NCBI RefSeq assembly: GCF_030696885.1 | Contig: NZ_JAUYRI010000024.1 | Span: forward strand, 216,308-280,307 | Length of the DNA: 64,000 nucleotides | Direction: 5' to 3' | Source of the DNA: Thiobacillus sp. | Lineage (GTDB): Bacteria > Pseudomonadota > Gammaproteobacteria > Burkholderiales > Thiobacillaceae | Part shown: positions 19,754 through 27,952 of the stretch, piece after piece | Position numbering within the stretch: the first letter of the stretch is position 1 | Layout: the number at the start of each line of letters is the position of its first letter | The notes under the pieces: model-generated | The model's database searches: none | Seen by the model: the letters and a program-made list of their open reading frames with translations, nothing else | Told to the model about the DNA's origin: nothing | Program-made: the position numbers and the translations under genes

Positions 19754-20559
19754 GCCAGGACGTGAAGCTCGCCGCCTATCTCGACGGCATCGGCCTGGTC
19801 GGCCCGGGGCTCGACAACTGGCTCGCAGCGCGGCCGATTCTGGCGGGCGCCGTCCCCTATGAATCGCGTCCCCTCGCCGTGGCCGCGCCGCAGTCGCTGC
19901 CGCCGGCCGAGCGCCGCCGCACCGGCGTCGCGATCAAGGTCGCGCTGGCGGTGGGACAGGAGGCCTGCGCCAACGGGCAACTCGATGCCCGCCAACTGGC
20001 CGCGGTGTTTTCCTCCTCCGGCGCCGACAACGACAACTGCGACGCGATCTGCAAGGTGCTGGCTTCCGACGATCGGAGTATCTCGCCGACCCGATTTCAC
20101 AACTCGGTGCACAACGCCCCGGCCGGCTACTGGGGCATCGCCTCCGGCGCCATGACCCCGGCCACGGTGCTGTGCGCCCATGACGGCAGCTTCGGCGCAG
20201 GACTCCTGGAGGCCATGACCCAGGTCGCGATAGACCGCTGCGGCACGCTGCTGATCGCCTACGACATGCCCTATCCCGAGCCGCTGCACGCCAAGCGCCC
20301 GCTCCCCGCCGCTTTCGGCATCGCGCTGGCGCTGATGCCTGAACGCAGCGCGCACTCGCTGGCGCGGATCGAACTCAGCCTCGTCGACGCCGAATCCGCT
20401 GCGCTGGCCGAGCCCGAGCTCGAAGCGCTGCGCCGCGCCATTCCCGCCGCGCGCGGCTTGCCGCTGCTGCAGGCCATTGCATGCGGGGCGGGCGGCCGGG
20501 TCGTGCTGGACTATCTGGCGCCGCTCAGTCTGGCGGTGGAGATCGAGCTATGCCGCTAG
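19750..20559 (+). CDS. Ketosynthase-like chain-length factor
   Basis: A 269-residue relative of the N-terminal half of ketosynthases. Where the synthase has its active Cys (STACSSS) this protein reads CAHDGSF, with Asp145 at about the catalytic position, so it is presumably non-catalytic. In aryl polyene systems such proteins form a heterodimer with the ketosynthase and set chain length. The conserved NSVHNAPAGYWGIA segment is typical of this subgroup. It overlaps the ketosynthase by four bases, supporting a 1:1 complex. Confidence 0.87.
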   Translation: MSQDVKLAAYLDGIGLVGPGLDNWLAARPILAGAVPYESRPLAVAAPQSLPPAERRRTGVAIKVALAVGQEACANGQLDARQLAAVFSSSGADNDNCDAICKVLASDDRSISPTRFHNSVHNAPAGYWGIASGAMTPATVLCAHDGSFGAGLLEAMTQVAIDRCGTLLIAYDMPYPEPLHAKRPLPAAFGIALALMPERSAHSLARIELSLVDAESAALAEPELEALRRAIPAARGLPLLQAIACGAGGRVVLDYLAPLSLAVEIELCR

Positions 20560-21014
20560 ACCGTGCCTGGCTGCTGGCCCACCTGCCGCACCAGGGCAGC
20601 ATGTGCCTGCTCGATGCCGTCACCGACTGGGATGGCCAGCGCATCCGCTGCATTGCGACGAGCCACCGCGACGCCGCCAACCCGCTGCGCGCGCATGGCC
20701 GACTGGGCGCGGCCTGCGGCATCGAGTACGCCGCGCAGGCGATGGCCGCCCACGGCGCGTTGCTGGCGGCGACCGACGACGCGCCGCGCGCCGGCTATCT
20801 GGCCAGCCTGCGCGGGGTCGAACTGCATGCCCTGCGGCTGGACGATATCGCTGCCGACCTTGAGATCGAGGCGGAACGCCTGTCCGGCGATGACAACACC
20901 ATTCTTTACGGCTTTCGCGTCAGCGCTACCGGCCGCGAATTGCTCAGTGGCCGCGCCATCGTGATACTGGATGCGGCGGCGCGGGATGCCGGCCATTCAG
21001 GAGACCCAACATGA
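20550..21014 (+). CDS. Second hotdog dehydratase (ApeP-like)
   Basis: A 154-residue hotdog protein beginning AHLPHQGSMCLLDAV, with His14 in the position of the catalytic His of FabZ-like enzymes and a following helix CGIEYAAQAMAAHG supplying the acidic residue. It is the second dehydratase in the operon; aryl polyene clusters normally encode two that differ in size and chain preference. ATG 20550 overlaps the end of the chain-length factor by ten bases. Confidence 0.85.
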   Translation: MPLDRAWLLAHLPHQGSMCLLDAVTDWDGQRIRCIATSHRDAANPLRAHGRLGAACGIEYAAQAMAAHGALLAATDDAPRAGYLASLRGVELHALRLDDIAADLEIEAERLSGDDNTILYGFRVSATGRELLSGRAIVILDAAARDAGHSGDPT

Positions 21015-21730
21015 AACGTGCGCTGGTTACCGGCGGCAGCGGCGGCATCGGCTCGGCGATTTGCCGCCGCCTCGCCGCGGACGGCTGTTACGTCTACATT
21101 CACGCCAACCGCAATCTGACGAAAGCGCAGGCGCTGGCCGATGAAATCAAAACGGGCGGCGGCCAGGCCGAAGCCATCGCCTTCGACGTCACCGACGCCG
21201 CGGCCAGTCGCGCGGTACTGGAGGCGCTGGTCGCCGACACCCCGATCCAGGTGCTGGTGAACAACGCCGGCATCCACAACGACGCCGTCTTCCCCGGCAT
21301 GAGCGCGGCGCAGTGGCACGGCGTGCTGGAGGTCTCGCTTTCCGGCTTCTTCAACGTCACCCAGCCGCTGACGATGCCGATGCTGCGCAGCCGCTGGGGA
21401 CGCATCATCAACATCACCTCCATCGCCGGGATCACCGGCAACCGCGGCCAGGTCAACTACGCTGCCGCCAAGGGCGCCTTGCACGCCGCGACCAAGTCGC
21501 TGTCGCTGGAACTCGCCAGCCGCGGCGTAACGGTCAATGCCGTGGCGACGGGCATCATCCAAACCGAAATGATCGTAGGCGTATTCGAGGCCAAGGCCAT
21601 CGAAAGTTTGGTGCCGATGAAGCGCGCCGGGCGGGCGGACGAAGTGGCGAACCTGGTGAGTTTTCTCGCCTCCGAGCAGGCGAGCTACATCAGCGGCCAG
21701 ATCATCTCGGTCAACGGCGGAATGATTTGA
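21011..21730 (+). CDS. 3-oxoacyl-ACP reductase (FabG-like SDR)
   Basis: NADPH-dependent short-chain dehydrogenase that reduces the 3-keto intermediate. Motifs: cofactor loop TGGSGGIG (about residues 7-14), NNAG, catalytic Ser in NITSIAG, YAAAK (Tyr/Lys pair), and the C-terminal YISGQIISVNGGM typical of FabG. Length 239 is normal. Position at the end of the biosynthetic block suggests it serves the aryl polyene synthase rather than general fatty-acid synthesis. Confidence 0.92.
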   Translation: MKRALVTGGSGGIGSAICRRLAADGCYVYIHANRNLTKAQALADEIKTGGGQAEAIAFDVTDAAASRAVLEALVADTPIQVLVNNAGIHNDAVFPGMSAAQWHGVLEVSLSGFFNVTQPLTMPMLRSRWGRIINITSIAGITGNRGQVNYAAAKGALHAATKSLSLELASRGVTVNAVATGIIQTEMIVGVFEAKAIESLVPMKRAGRADEVANLVSFLASEQASYISGQIISVNGGMI

Positions 21731-23043
21731 GCACAGTCGCCCACGCGCTTGCGGTCCACCAGACCGAAGCCCTGCTGTTTTTTACCCTGCTGCAACTGAC
21801 GCTGATCGTGCTCGCTGCCCGTCTTGGCGGCGAACTGGCGCAGCGCGTTGGCCAGTCGCCCGCGGTCGGCGAGATCATCGTTGGCATCCTGTTGGGCCCA
21901 TCGCTGTTCGGCCTGCTCGCGCCCGGGGCGTTCGAATACGTGTTTCATTCGACGCCGGCGGCGCCGATGCAGATGCTGTCGCAGATCGGACTTATCCTGC
22001 TGATGTTCCAGATCGGTCTCGAGTTTGATTTTTCCCACCTGACCGAGCGTCACCACCGCCGCGCCGTCACCGCGATCGCCAGCGCCAGCCTGGCCGTACC
22101 GTTCGCGCTCGGCTTCGGTTTCGGCTGGCTCAGCGCGCCGCTGTTGTCGCCCGGCGTGGACCGTCTCGCCTCGGCGCTGTTCATTGCCACCGCCTTCTCC
22201 ATCACCGCCTTGCCCATCCTCGGCCGCATCATGATGGAGTTCAAGATCACCCGCCTGCCGATCGGCGTCATCGCCATCAGTGCCGCCGCCATTAACGACG
22301 TCATCGGCTGGCTGCTGCTCGCACTGATCACCGCGCTCACGCTGGCCCAGTTCAGCGCCGCCGCCTTCGCGTTCAAGGTGGCGCTGGTCGGCGTGTTTTT
22401 CCTCGCCTGGTGGTTCGTCGTGCGGCCACTGATGAAGCGCGTGATCCGGGCCAGCCAGGCCAAGCCCGTGCCGGTGGGCGAGAAGGCCGGACGCGGCAAG
22501 CTCACCCACAATCTGCTCGGCATCCTGCTCGCCGCCATCTTCGTCTCGGCGATGACCACCTACCAGCTTGGCATTTTCGCCATCTTCGGCGGTTTCATGA
22601 TGGGGGTGATCCTGCACGACGAGCACGAACTGATCGAGGCGTGGAAGGAGCGCATCGGCCACTTCGTGATGGTGTTCTTCCTGCCCATCTTCTTCACCTA
22701 CACGGGCTTGCGCACCCACGTCGGCAGCCTCGATTCGGTTCAGGCATGGGGCTGGTGCGGGCTGCTGATTGCGCTGGCTACTTTGGGGAAATTCGGCGCC
22801 AGCTACCTCGCCGCGCGCTGGGCCGGCATGTCGCACCACGAGGGCAAGGTGATCGGCATCATGATGAACACCCGCGCGCTGATGGAGCTCATCGTTATCA
22901 ACGTCGGCTACGACCTCGGGGTGATCTCGCAGCAGGTGTTCACCATGCTGGTGCTGATGGCGATTTTCAGTACGGTGATCACGACGCCGGGATTGCGGCG
23001 GTGGCTGCCGAAGATCGGGGTGGCGGTCGCGGGGCGGCACTGA
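21727..23043 (+). CDS. CPA2-family cation/proton antiporter
   Basis: A 438-residue polytopic membrane protein with about 12 helices and no C-terminal TrkA domain. It shows the CPA family fingerprints GEIIVGILLGPSLFGLL near the N-terminus, ATAFSITALPILGR in the middle and NTRALMELIVINVGYDLG near the C-terminus. I place the start at TTG 21727, overlapping the fabG stop, because no ATG or GTG is available before the first helix. Ions and role are unknown. Its coupling to the biosynthetic genes is unusual and may reflect membrane or photoprotection physiology, which is speculation. Confidence 0.85.
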   Translation: MSTVAHALAVHQTEALLFFTLLQLTLIVLAARLGGELAQRVGQSPAVGEIIVGILLGPSLFGLLAPGAFEYVFHSTPAAPMQMLSQIGLILLMFQIGLEFDFSHLTERHHRRAVTAIASASLAVPFALGFGFGWLSAPLLSPGVDRLASALFIATAFSITALPILGRIMMEFKITRLPIGVIAISAAAINDVIGWLLLALITALTLAQFSAAAFAFKVALVGVFFLAWWFVVRPLMKRVIRASQAKPVPVGEKAGRGKLTHNLLGILLAAIFVSAMTTYQLGIFAIFGGFMMGVILHDEHELIEAWKERIGHFVMVFFLPIFFTYTGLRTHVGSLDSVQAWGWCGLLIALATLGKFGASYLAARWAGMSHHEGKVIGIMMNTRALMELIVINVGYDLGVISQQVFTMLVLMAIFSTVITTPGLRRWLPKIGVAVAGRH

Positions 23044-23059
23044 ACCGACACGAGCCCCT

Positions 23060-23065
23060 TATAAT
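23060..23065 (+). promoter_or_regulatory. Putative -10 element for the lipoprotein gene
   Basis: TATAAT 43 bases upstream of the lipoprotein start, just after the antiporter stop. A good ribosome site AAGGGAG follows at 23096-23102. The -35 is not convincing. Confidence 0.4.
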
Positions 23066-23107
23066 TGACCTGCTTTACTCATTCCAATAACGACCAAGGG
23101 AGACAAA

Positions 23108-23632
23108 ATGAAGTCATCTTCACGAACAACAGCCCGGATGGCCATCCTGATCGCGGCCTTGCTGGCCACGGGTTGCAGCACCATGCCGGGTAACAGCGCG
23201 GAGTCAGCGACCGATACCAAAACCGCAGCCAAGACCGCCGCGCCCGTCAGCAAAGTCGGACCGGGCATGAATGAACGCGGCGAGGTCGTAGACGCGAAGC
23301 TGGTCGAAGCAGGATACGGACAGACCGTCAAAGGGCTCAATGACTATGAGGGCGAGATCACCGGCAAGCCCGCACCCCGCAGCAAGTTCACCAAGCTCAA
23401 AATCGGCATGAGCCTCAAACAGGTTCTCGACCTGGCAGGCCAGCCCACGGATCAGGGAGCGCACATCACCGGCAAGGCATTCATCCCGTTCTATTTCGGT
23501 TCTGACCGCTATCGCTACGAGACGGTCTACAAGGGTTCGGGGCGGCTGATTTTTGCCGGCGCGGCGGGCTTTGATTCCAACGCCCATCTCATCTGGATCA
23601 TCCACAGCGCCAACGAGGGGGGCTATCGCTGA
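23108..23632 (+). CDS. BamE/SmpA-like outer-membrane lipoprotein
   Basis: A 174-residue lipoprotein with lipobox LATGC-S at residues 20-25. A Thr/Ala/Lys-rich linker leads to a C-terminal domain with KIGMSLKQVLDLAGQPTD, the helix pattern of BamE/SmpA proteins, followed by beta strands. It is located between the two pigment operons and has its own ribosome site, so it may be independently expressed. It is similar in general plan, though not closely in sequence, to the secreted protein at 9757-10374. Function unknown; envelope assembly is a guess from the fold. Confidence 0.75.
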   Translation: MKSSSRTTARMAILIAALLATGCSTMPGNSAESATDTKTAAKTAAPVSKVGPGMNERGEVVDAKLVEAGYGQTVKGLNDYEGEITGKPAPRSKFTKLKIGMSLKQVLDLAGQPTDQGAHITGKAFIPFYFGSDRYRYETVYKGSGRLIFAGAAGFDSNAHLIWIIHSANEGGYR

Positions 23633-23644
23633 TTCCTATGCGGC

Positions 23645-23701
23645 GGCTTCACCCGAACTGAAGCCAGCTTGCCTAGGCCTTTTCATCGCAGCCTAGGCAA
23701 G
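23645..23701. terminator. Tandem hairpins between convergent genes
   Basis: Two inverted repeats in the gap between the lipoprotein gene and the convergent pagL-like gene. The first pairs GGCTTC with GAAGCC (23645-23665). The second pairs CTTGCCTAGGC with GCCTAGGCAAG over 11 perfect base pairs (23668-23701, 12-base loop). No long T-run follows, so termination is plausible but not certain. Confidence 0.5.
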
Positions 23702-23761
23702 TCCGCTTTCAGCGCATTTTGCGCAGGACGGACAAGTCGGGCAGCGCTACCCGCTCGATGC

Positions 23762-24373
23762 TCAATCGAACTGCCAGACCATTCCCAGGTTGAGACCCAG
23801 AACGTCAATACCCGGGTTGGGATCGGTCATGCCCAGGTTGGAGTGGTGCGTGAAATAACCCGCCGCCGTGAAGGCCTGTTTCTTGTCGAACTGATACCGC
23901 AGCCCAAGCTGGGAAAACCAGTTGAACGTGAAGTCCTGTCCCTGCCCGCCGGGAATGTTTTTAGCGTTGGTCAGGCCGGCGCCGCCGCCGATTTCAAAGA
24001 ACAGCGCGGACTTTTGATTGGCTGACCACAACTCGAAGGTCGGCGCGCCGGCCAGGGCGAAATAATAATCCTCGGCACCTTTCAGATACGTCTCGTAAAT
24101 GATCGCGATCCGGTTGCGCACGGTGAGGCGCGAACCGCTTTCCCCCTTCCACAGATCGAACATCGCCGGCGAACGCCAGGCCACTTGCAAGGGGGCGATG
24201 ACGTAGTCGAGTGGGGAGTTGTTGCGGACCTTTTCCAGATAACCTGCCTCGATCGCGAGTTCCCAACGGTCGGCCGGATGACTCTGGGCATGGGCCGGAT
24301 TGGACAACAGCGCGAGCAGGGATAAGACCGTGCAGGGCAGGGCAGAGCGGAAGGGAGGGAAGAGGGGGCTCAT
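23762..24373 (-). CDS. PagL-like lipid A 3-O-deacylase
   Basis: Predicted outer-membrane beta-barrel that removes the 3-O acyl chain of lipid A. It has a signal peptide (LSLLALLSNPAHA) and a beta-rich body of alternating aromatic residues. Its C-terminal block YFTHHSNLGMTDPNPGID carries a His-x-Ser arrangement like the PagL active site and ends in a Phe-containing terminal strand (MVWQFD). Length 203 is slightly longer than PagL. It sits between the two pigment operons, so lipid A remodelling may be linked to loading the outer membrane with aryl polyene lipid; that link is inferred. Confidence 0.8.
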   Translation of the reverse strand: MSPLFPPFRSALPCTVLSLLALLSNPAHAQSHPADRWELAIEAGYLEKVRNNSPLDYVIAPLQVAWRSPAMFDLWKGESGSRLTVRNRIAIIYETYLKGAEDYYFALAGAPTFELWSANQKSALFFEIGGGAGLTNAKNIPGGQGQDFTFNWFSQLGLRYQFDKKQAFTAAGYFTHHSNLGMTDPNPGIDVLGLNLGMVWQFD

Positions 24374-24429
24374 GAAGTGTGCTCGGGTTGTCCGGGGTTC
24401 AAATTATTGCACCAAGCCGGCCGTGTCAT

Positions 24430-25203
24430 TCAGACCGGCTTGACCGCCTGGTACTCGGCCAGGATCGACAGTGCCCGGGTTTCGATATGCCGGTGCACGC
24501 CAGTAAAGCCGGCTTGCTGCAGCGTGTCGATCACGCCGCTCGGCGGCACGCAGGCTTCGATCGTGTCCCAGTAGTAGCGCCACAGCTTGGCCGACTCGGC
24601 ACTGCTGCCGATGAGGCGGGCCAGCACCGGCACCACGCCGCGCATATAGCCCTTGAGCAGGGCCTGGCTCCAGGCACGTTCCGGTTTGGTGATCTCGAGC
24701 AGGCACAGGCGGCCGCCGGGCTTGAGGACGCGATGGAATTCGCTGAAGGCGGCCGACAGGTCGCCGATATGACGCAGTGCATAGCCCATGCTGAGGAAAT
24801 CAAAGCTGGCATCGGGGAAGGGAATGGCTTCTGCCCGCCCCTCGACGAGTTGGACCCCCGGCAGGTCTGCGCAGGCCATCATGCCGGCACTGGGATCGAC
24901 ACCAATCACCAGGGCGGGGTCGCCCACAAGCTTCACCGCTTCGCGCGCCACCAGGCCGGTGCCGACGCCGATGTCGACGACGCGCATACCCGGTTTTAAT
25001 CCCGCGCGTTGCAGCGCCTGGTTGCGATACCAGGGGCCGCTGCCCAGGGCGAGCAGGCGGTCGATGCGGTCGTAGTCGGAGGCGGTGCTGTCGAACAGCT
25101 TGCCGACATAGCCGCGCCGCTCCTGTTCACTGGCGTAGTAGCTGGTGAGGGGCGGGTGCGGGGCGTGCACCGCTGGCACGGACGCGTCGGGGGGATTTTT
25201 CAT
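24430..25203 (-). CDS. UbiE/COQ5-like SAM methyltransferase
   Basis: A 257-residue methyltransferase with motif I VVDIGVGTGLVA, the UbiE-like start YVGKLFDSTASDYDRID and the motif MGYALRHIGDLSAAFSEFHRVLKPGG. It lacks membrane segments. Length and C-terminus differ from true ubiquinone UbiE, and its place at the end of the halogenase operon suggests it methylates the pigment or its head group. Start ATG 25203 overlaps the upstream gene by four bases; longer upstream frames are read-through. Confidence 0.83.
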   Translation of the reverse strand: MKNPPDASVPAVHAPHPPLTSYYASEQERRGYVGKLFDSTASDYDRIDRLLALGSGPWYRNQALQRAGLKPGMRVVDIGVGTGLVAREAVKLVGDPALVIGVDPSAGMMACADLPGVQLVEGRAEAIPFPDASFDFLSMGYALRHIGDLSAAFSEFHRVLKPGGRLCLLEITKPERAWSQALLKGYMRGVVPVLARLIGSSAESAKLWRYYWDTIEACVPPSGVIDTLQQAGFTGVHRHIETRALSILAEYQAVKPV

Positions 25204-25985
25204 GGGGTGTTTGACCGGAGAATGTTCAGGCGCCGCAGTAGCAGGAGGGGCAAGCGCAGCAGGAAACCCAGCATCAGACGCAGGTGCATCCAGCTGAGCA
25301 GGGTGTTGTCGCGCAGGTAGTTGAAGTGGGACACGCCCCCTTCGTCGGCGCGCAGGTACTTCACCGGCGCGGGCAGGTTGATCGGGCGCACGCCGCGCCA
25401 GCACAGGCGCACCACGGCCTCGGGGTCGAAGTCGAAGCGGCGCATCCAGCGCTGGCCGCGCATGACCTGGCGAAGCGGATCGATAGGGTACACGCGAAAG
25501 CCGTAGAGCGAATCGCCGATCCCCATCCACAGGGTTTCCAGGTTGGCCCAGCCGTTCGAGATCTTGCGCCCCTGCACCCGCAGCGCGGGCGCGTCGGCGT
25601 CGAACACCGGCTTGCCGAGAATCATTGCCCCGGGTGCCTGTTGCGAGGCGGCCATGAAGGCCGGGATGAGGTTGGCCGGGTGCTGGCCGTCGGAGTCCAT
25701 CGTCAGCGCATGGGTGAAACCCTGCTGCGCGGCCAGTTCCAGGCCGTGCAGCACGGCGGCGCCCTTGCCGCCGTTTGCGGGCAGCAGCAGCACCTGAAGG
25801 TGCGGGTCGTTCGCCGCCATGTCCTTGAGGCCTGCGGCCGTGCCATCAGTGCTGCCGTCCACCACCACCCACACCGGCGCCCACTGGCCGCGGGCGGCGC
25901 GCACCGTTTCGTAGACCCGGGGCCCGGGGTTGTAGCTGGGGATCAGCACCAGGTGGCTGGCGGAAACCTTCGTGTCAGGCGACAT
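25200..25985 (-). CDS. Glycosyltransferase family 2
   Basis: A 261-residue GT-A glycosyltransferase with VLIPSYNPG at the start of the fold, nucleotide-binding VVDGSTDGT, and the metal-binding MDSDGQHP. The C-terminal end is hydrophobic and basic (LGFLLRLPLLLLRRL), suggesting membrane association, as in polyprenyl-phosphate sugar transferases. It probably adds a sugar to the lipid carrier or aryl polyene in this operon. It overlaps the acyltransferase start region by 11 bases on one side and the methyltransferase by four on the other. Confidence 0.85.
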   Translation of the reverse strand: MSPDTKVSASHLVLIPSYNPGPRVYETVRAARGQWAPVWVVVDGSTDGTAAGLKDMAANDPHLQVLLLPANGGKGAAVLHGLELAAQQGFTHALTMDSDGQHPANLIPAFMAASQQAPGAMILGKPVFDADAPALRVQGRKISNGWANLETLWMGIGDSLYGFRVYPIDPLRQVMRGQRWMRRFDFDPEAVVRLCWRGVRPINLPAPVKYLRADEGGVSHFNYLRDNTLLSWMHLRLMLGFLLRLPLLLLRRLNILRSNTP

Positions 25986-26811
25986 CAGAGCCGGACCGCA
26001 TGGGATTCGGCGCCTGCGGGGCGTCGGGCGGCAGGAAATGCGGTGCATCGCGCAGTTCCTCGATGAAGTAACGCTCGAGGTCCTCGGTAAAGGTTCCGGC
26101 TTTTTCCGGCGGCGCGAAGCGGCGGCCGAGGCGGACGCGATAGGTGATCGGCATCGGCGGGCGGCGGAACAGTGGCCAGCCCTTGCCGAGGTAGCCCGAG
26201 TCGGTCTCGATGAACACGGTCTGGATCGGCACGCGGGCGCGGCTGGCGATCAGCGCGGTGGTGCCCTTGCAGACGTTGACCGGCCAGCGGGTAGTGCGGG
26301 TGCCTTCGGGGAAGATCAACAACTGGCTGCCCCTTTTCAGCTCGGCCACGGCTTGCTTGATCATGCTTAGCTGCGCGTCGTTGCGGATGTAGCCGGCCAG
26401 GCGAGCGCCGGCGCCGAGAAAGGCGTTGTCGACGATGTCGACCTTCATGATGCAGGCCATGTTGGGCAGCCGCGAGATGACCATCAGGGCATCGAGCAGA
26501 CAGGGGTGGTTGGGGGCGACGATCATCGGGCCTTCATCGTGCAGGGCATCGAGCGCGCTGAGATCGAAGCGGCAGGCCCCGATCAGGGACAGCGCGCCGA
26601 GATAGAGTCGAAAACCGAGGGTGTTGGCCCAGCGTCCGAGCGGGACGCCCCAACGCTTCGGCAGGATGTGGTAAAGCGGCACGGCGAGCAGCGTCCAGGT
26701 CAGCGATATTGCGCCGAGCAGACCGAGGCCGAACCACAGCGCCACATATTCATAGAGACGATGCAGCCAGCGCCGGGGCAGGCTGGGCGTCGATAGCAGG
26801 GTTGTGTTCAC
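25975..26811 (-). CDS. PlsC-type 1-acyl-glycerol-phosphate acyltransferase-like protein
   Basis: A 278-residue membrane-associated acyltransferase. Two hydrophobic segments lie near residues 18-50, followed by PlsC motif I APNHPCLLDAL (HX4D) and motif III FPEGTRT. I chose GTG 26811 as start because upstream sequence in frame belongs to the preceding gene in another frame. In the operon it may acylate the glycolipid to which the aryl polyene is attached; that is inferred from context. It ends inside the glycosyltransferase start. Confidence 0.84.
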   Translation of the reverse strand: MNTTLLSTPSLPRRWLHRLYEYVALWFGLGLLGAISLTWTLLAVPLYHILPKRWGVPLGRWANTLGFRLYLGALSLIGACRFDLSALDALHDEGPMIVAPNHPCLLDALMVISRLPNMACIMKVDIVDNAFLGAGARLAGYIRNDAQLSMIKQAVAELKRGSQLLIFPEGTRTTRWPVNVCKGTTALIASRARVPIQTVFIETDSGYLGKGWPLFRRPPMPITYRVRLGRRFAPPEKAGTFTEDLERYFIEELRDAPHFLPPDAPQAPNPMRSGSDVA

Positions 26812-26863
26812 CCGACCACCTCGACGTGGGCGGACGATACACGGTGGATTCCGGCGAGTCTGA

Positions 26864-27952
26864 TCAGGCGGAGGTGGAAAGGCATGGGCTGCTTCCGTTT
26901 GAACTGTCCGCCTGACAGGGGCTGATGGCATGTCCGCCCGAAGCCTCGATTTCGACCAGCAGGTCGGCGCGGCATACATCCGCCTGCAGGAAGAAAGCCA
27001 GCATCGACGCGCCGATGAACTGCGCCATTTCGCGCCGCACCGTGGCCATGTCTTCCGGATGACGGACATACACCTTGTAGGCCAGCGCATCGAGGCGGAA
27101 GCCGGCGCCCGGTGCCTGGCGGTTGGCCTCGGCGACGATGGCCGCGATGTTGTGCAGGCATTCCCGCGTCTGTGCCGCCACATCTCCGTGGTGCAGGGTC
27201 TGGTGGCCGACGATACTGGCGGTTCCGGAGATGAACAGCATGTCGCGTCCACCCAGCTTGACCCGGCTCGCGCGCGCGAAGGTCGGGCTGCGTGGACCGT
27301 ACTGACTGGGGTAATGGTAGGCGCTGAGCTGGCGCGGATTCTCGACGCCGATCACGTCCGCCCGCGTCGCCAGGAAGGCAATGTGGAGCCCGCCGCCGGC
27401 CGTGCCCAGGGCGCAGGCGGCGGGCACCTTGCCGACGACCGAGCGGCCGTGGCCGAGGAAGGCATCCTGGCGGCCGATGTTGAACTGTCGATAGCGCTCC
27501 ATGGCGTGGCTTTCCCGGTTGATTGCCGGGAAGTAGTTCCAGAAGCGCAGGACGGCGTGAAAGTCGTGCGCGTCAAGGAGCTCGAAAATGGCCTGGTAGG
27601 CAGTTTCCGTCACGGACTGCAGGGGCGTCCGCACATCCTGTAACGCTGCCACGGTGCTTTCGTCGAGGCTCAGGCATCCGAACAGCAGCGTGGCGCCCTG
27701 GCGATAGCGGATGGGACCCTGCTGGCCGGATACCAGCGGTTCCGGGCTGTGCCAGACCTCGCACAGCGCGGCTTCACCGGGTGGCCGCGGCATGTCCACG
27801 GACAGGAAGGGCAGGTCCGTCGTGTCGGGCAGGTAGGCCGGATGGGAAAAGCAGGCGCCCCCCAGCATGCTGCGCCGTGCGTCGCCGTCGAGTTGCGAAA
27901 GTCGAGCCGCGGGCAGGATGTCCAGCCGCAGCAAGGATTCCATCGTCGTCAT
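26864..27952 (-). CDS. Chorismatase (FkbO/Hyg5/XanB2-like), hydroxybenzoate supply
   Basis: Predicted to hydrolyse chorismate to a hydroxybenzoate or dihydroxycyclohexadiene acid plus pyruvate. The 362-residue protein has the two-lobed pattern of this family: an N-terminal region with RFWNYFPAIN and RYRQFNIGRQDAFL, and a C-terminal RidA-like half including LFISGTASIVGHQTLHHGDVA and YVRHPEDM. Xanthomonas XanB2, a family member, makes 3- and 4-hydroxybenzoate for xanthomonadin. That makes it the likely source of the aryl starter here. Product specificity (3-OH, 4-OH or diene) cannot be read from the sequence. It overlaps the halogenase gene by four bases. Confidence 0.85.
   Translation of the reverse strand: MTTMESLLRLDILPAARLSQLDGDARRSMLGGACFSHPAYLPDTTDLPFLSVDMPRPPGEAALCEVWHSPEPLVSGQQGPIRYRQGATLLFGCLSLDESTVAALQDVRTPLQSVTETAYQAIFELLDAHDFHAVLRFWNYFPAINRESHAMERYRQFNIGRQDAFLGHGRSVVGKVPAACALGTAGGGLHIAFLATRADVIGVENPRQLSAYHYPSQYGPRSPTFARASRVKLGGRDMLFISGTASIVGHQTLHHGDVAAQTRECLHNIAAIVAEANRQAPGAGFRLDALAYKVYVRHPEDMATVRREMAQFIGASMLAFFLQADVCRADLLVEIEASGGHAISPCQADSSNGSSPCLSTSA

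Noticed and set aside
23633..23761. Possible small gene between the lipoprotein and pagL-like genes
   Set aside because: The sequence is dominated by two hairpins and has no start with ribosome site or sensible frame.
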